DNA from: CAZMRQ01 sp964568795
GTDB lineage: Bacteria > Pseudomonadota > Gammaproteobacteria > Comchoanobacterales > Comchoanobacteraceae
Reading direction: 5' to 3'
Assembly (NCBI GenBank): GCA_964568795.1
Contig: CAZMRQ010000038.1
Span: 1-14,252 of the forward strand
Length of the DNA: 14,252 nucleotides
In this document: in pieces, positions 14,147-14,252 of the stretch
Layout of the letters: each line of letters opens with the position of its first letter
Numbering within the stretch: the stretch's first letter is position 1
Notes under the pieces: model-generated
Told to the model about the DNA's origin: nothing
The model's input: the letters and a program-made list of their open reading frames with translations, nothing else
Database searches by the model: none
Position numbers and translations under genes: made by a program

Positions 14147-14252
14147 TCAAAATCAAGAAACAGGGTAAGAAGATGTACTGTTTAGATAGGGGCAGTCCAA
14201 TCCGTATTAGAACTCTATTCTGTGAACTTCTATAAGGTTTTGTCACTAAAAG
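14147..14252. other. Window edge, nothing recognised
   Basis: The last 106 bases contain only a 20-codon open frame starting at ATG 14174 and no recognisable element. Confidence 0.4.

Noticed and set aside
1..14252. CRISPR array, tRNA, rRNA, complete IS element or prophage genes
   Set aside because: No regularly spaced direct repeats, cloverleaf-like sequence, transposase with terminal repeats or phage structural motif was found on inspection.

Overview
The window looks like a piece of a moderately AT-rich gammaproteobacterial chromosome, probably from a host-associated or intracellular lineage. The DnaE sequence follows the gamma/beta-type replicase almost segment by segment, and rnhB overlaps dnaE as in many gammaproteobacteria. 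The intracellular inference comes from the right-hand third: an ankyrin-repeat protein, a broken membrane/ankyrin gene, and remnants of what look like an ADP/ATP (NTT-type) translocase, an archaeal-type AAA ATPase, an ABC-F ATPase and a GNAT acetyltransferase. Genus cannot be settled from sequence reading alone.

Layout. Positions 1-741 hold the 3' part of an unrecognised plus-strand gene. 961-2521 is a minus-strand pair: a HAD-like phosphohydrolase and lpxB (lipid A disaccharide synthase), overlapping by 8 nt. A divergent promoter region with nested inverted repeats (about 2556-2627) separates them from a plus-strand glycerophosphodiester phosphodiesterase gene. That gene meets, with no base between the stop codons, a minus-strand MOP-type polysaccharide/lipid flippase. 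From 9484 down to 4719 runs the housekeeping block rnhB-dnaE-dapF, all on the minus strand. The flippase follows it but appears to have its own promoter, with a perfect 16-bp palindrome at the expected transcription start.

The left two thirds (961-9484) is densely packed and intact: lipid A synthesis (lpxB), diaminopimelate/peptidoglycan supply (dapF), replication and repair (dnaE, rnhB) and envelope transport (flippase). In enterobacteria lpxB sits directly upstream of rnhB-dnaE. Here it lies on the other side of dnaE, so the ancestral lpx-rnhB-dnaE block seems to have been rearranged.

The right third (about 9550-14252) is an accessory zone dominated by gene decay. The only long intact frames are a 498-residue ankyrin-repeat protein and a 256-residue three-helix membrane protein. 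The membrane protein's frame continues past its stop through two nonsense codons and a homopolymer slip into an ankyrin repeat. The rest is fragments on both strands. I see no CRISPR array, tRNA, rRNA, complete insertion sequence or clear phage gene. No convincing new multi-gene system is present; the most interesting material is the set of cryptic remnants and two candidate operator sites.
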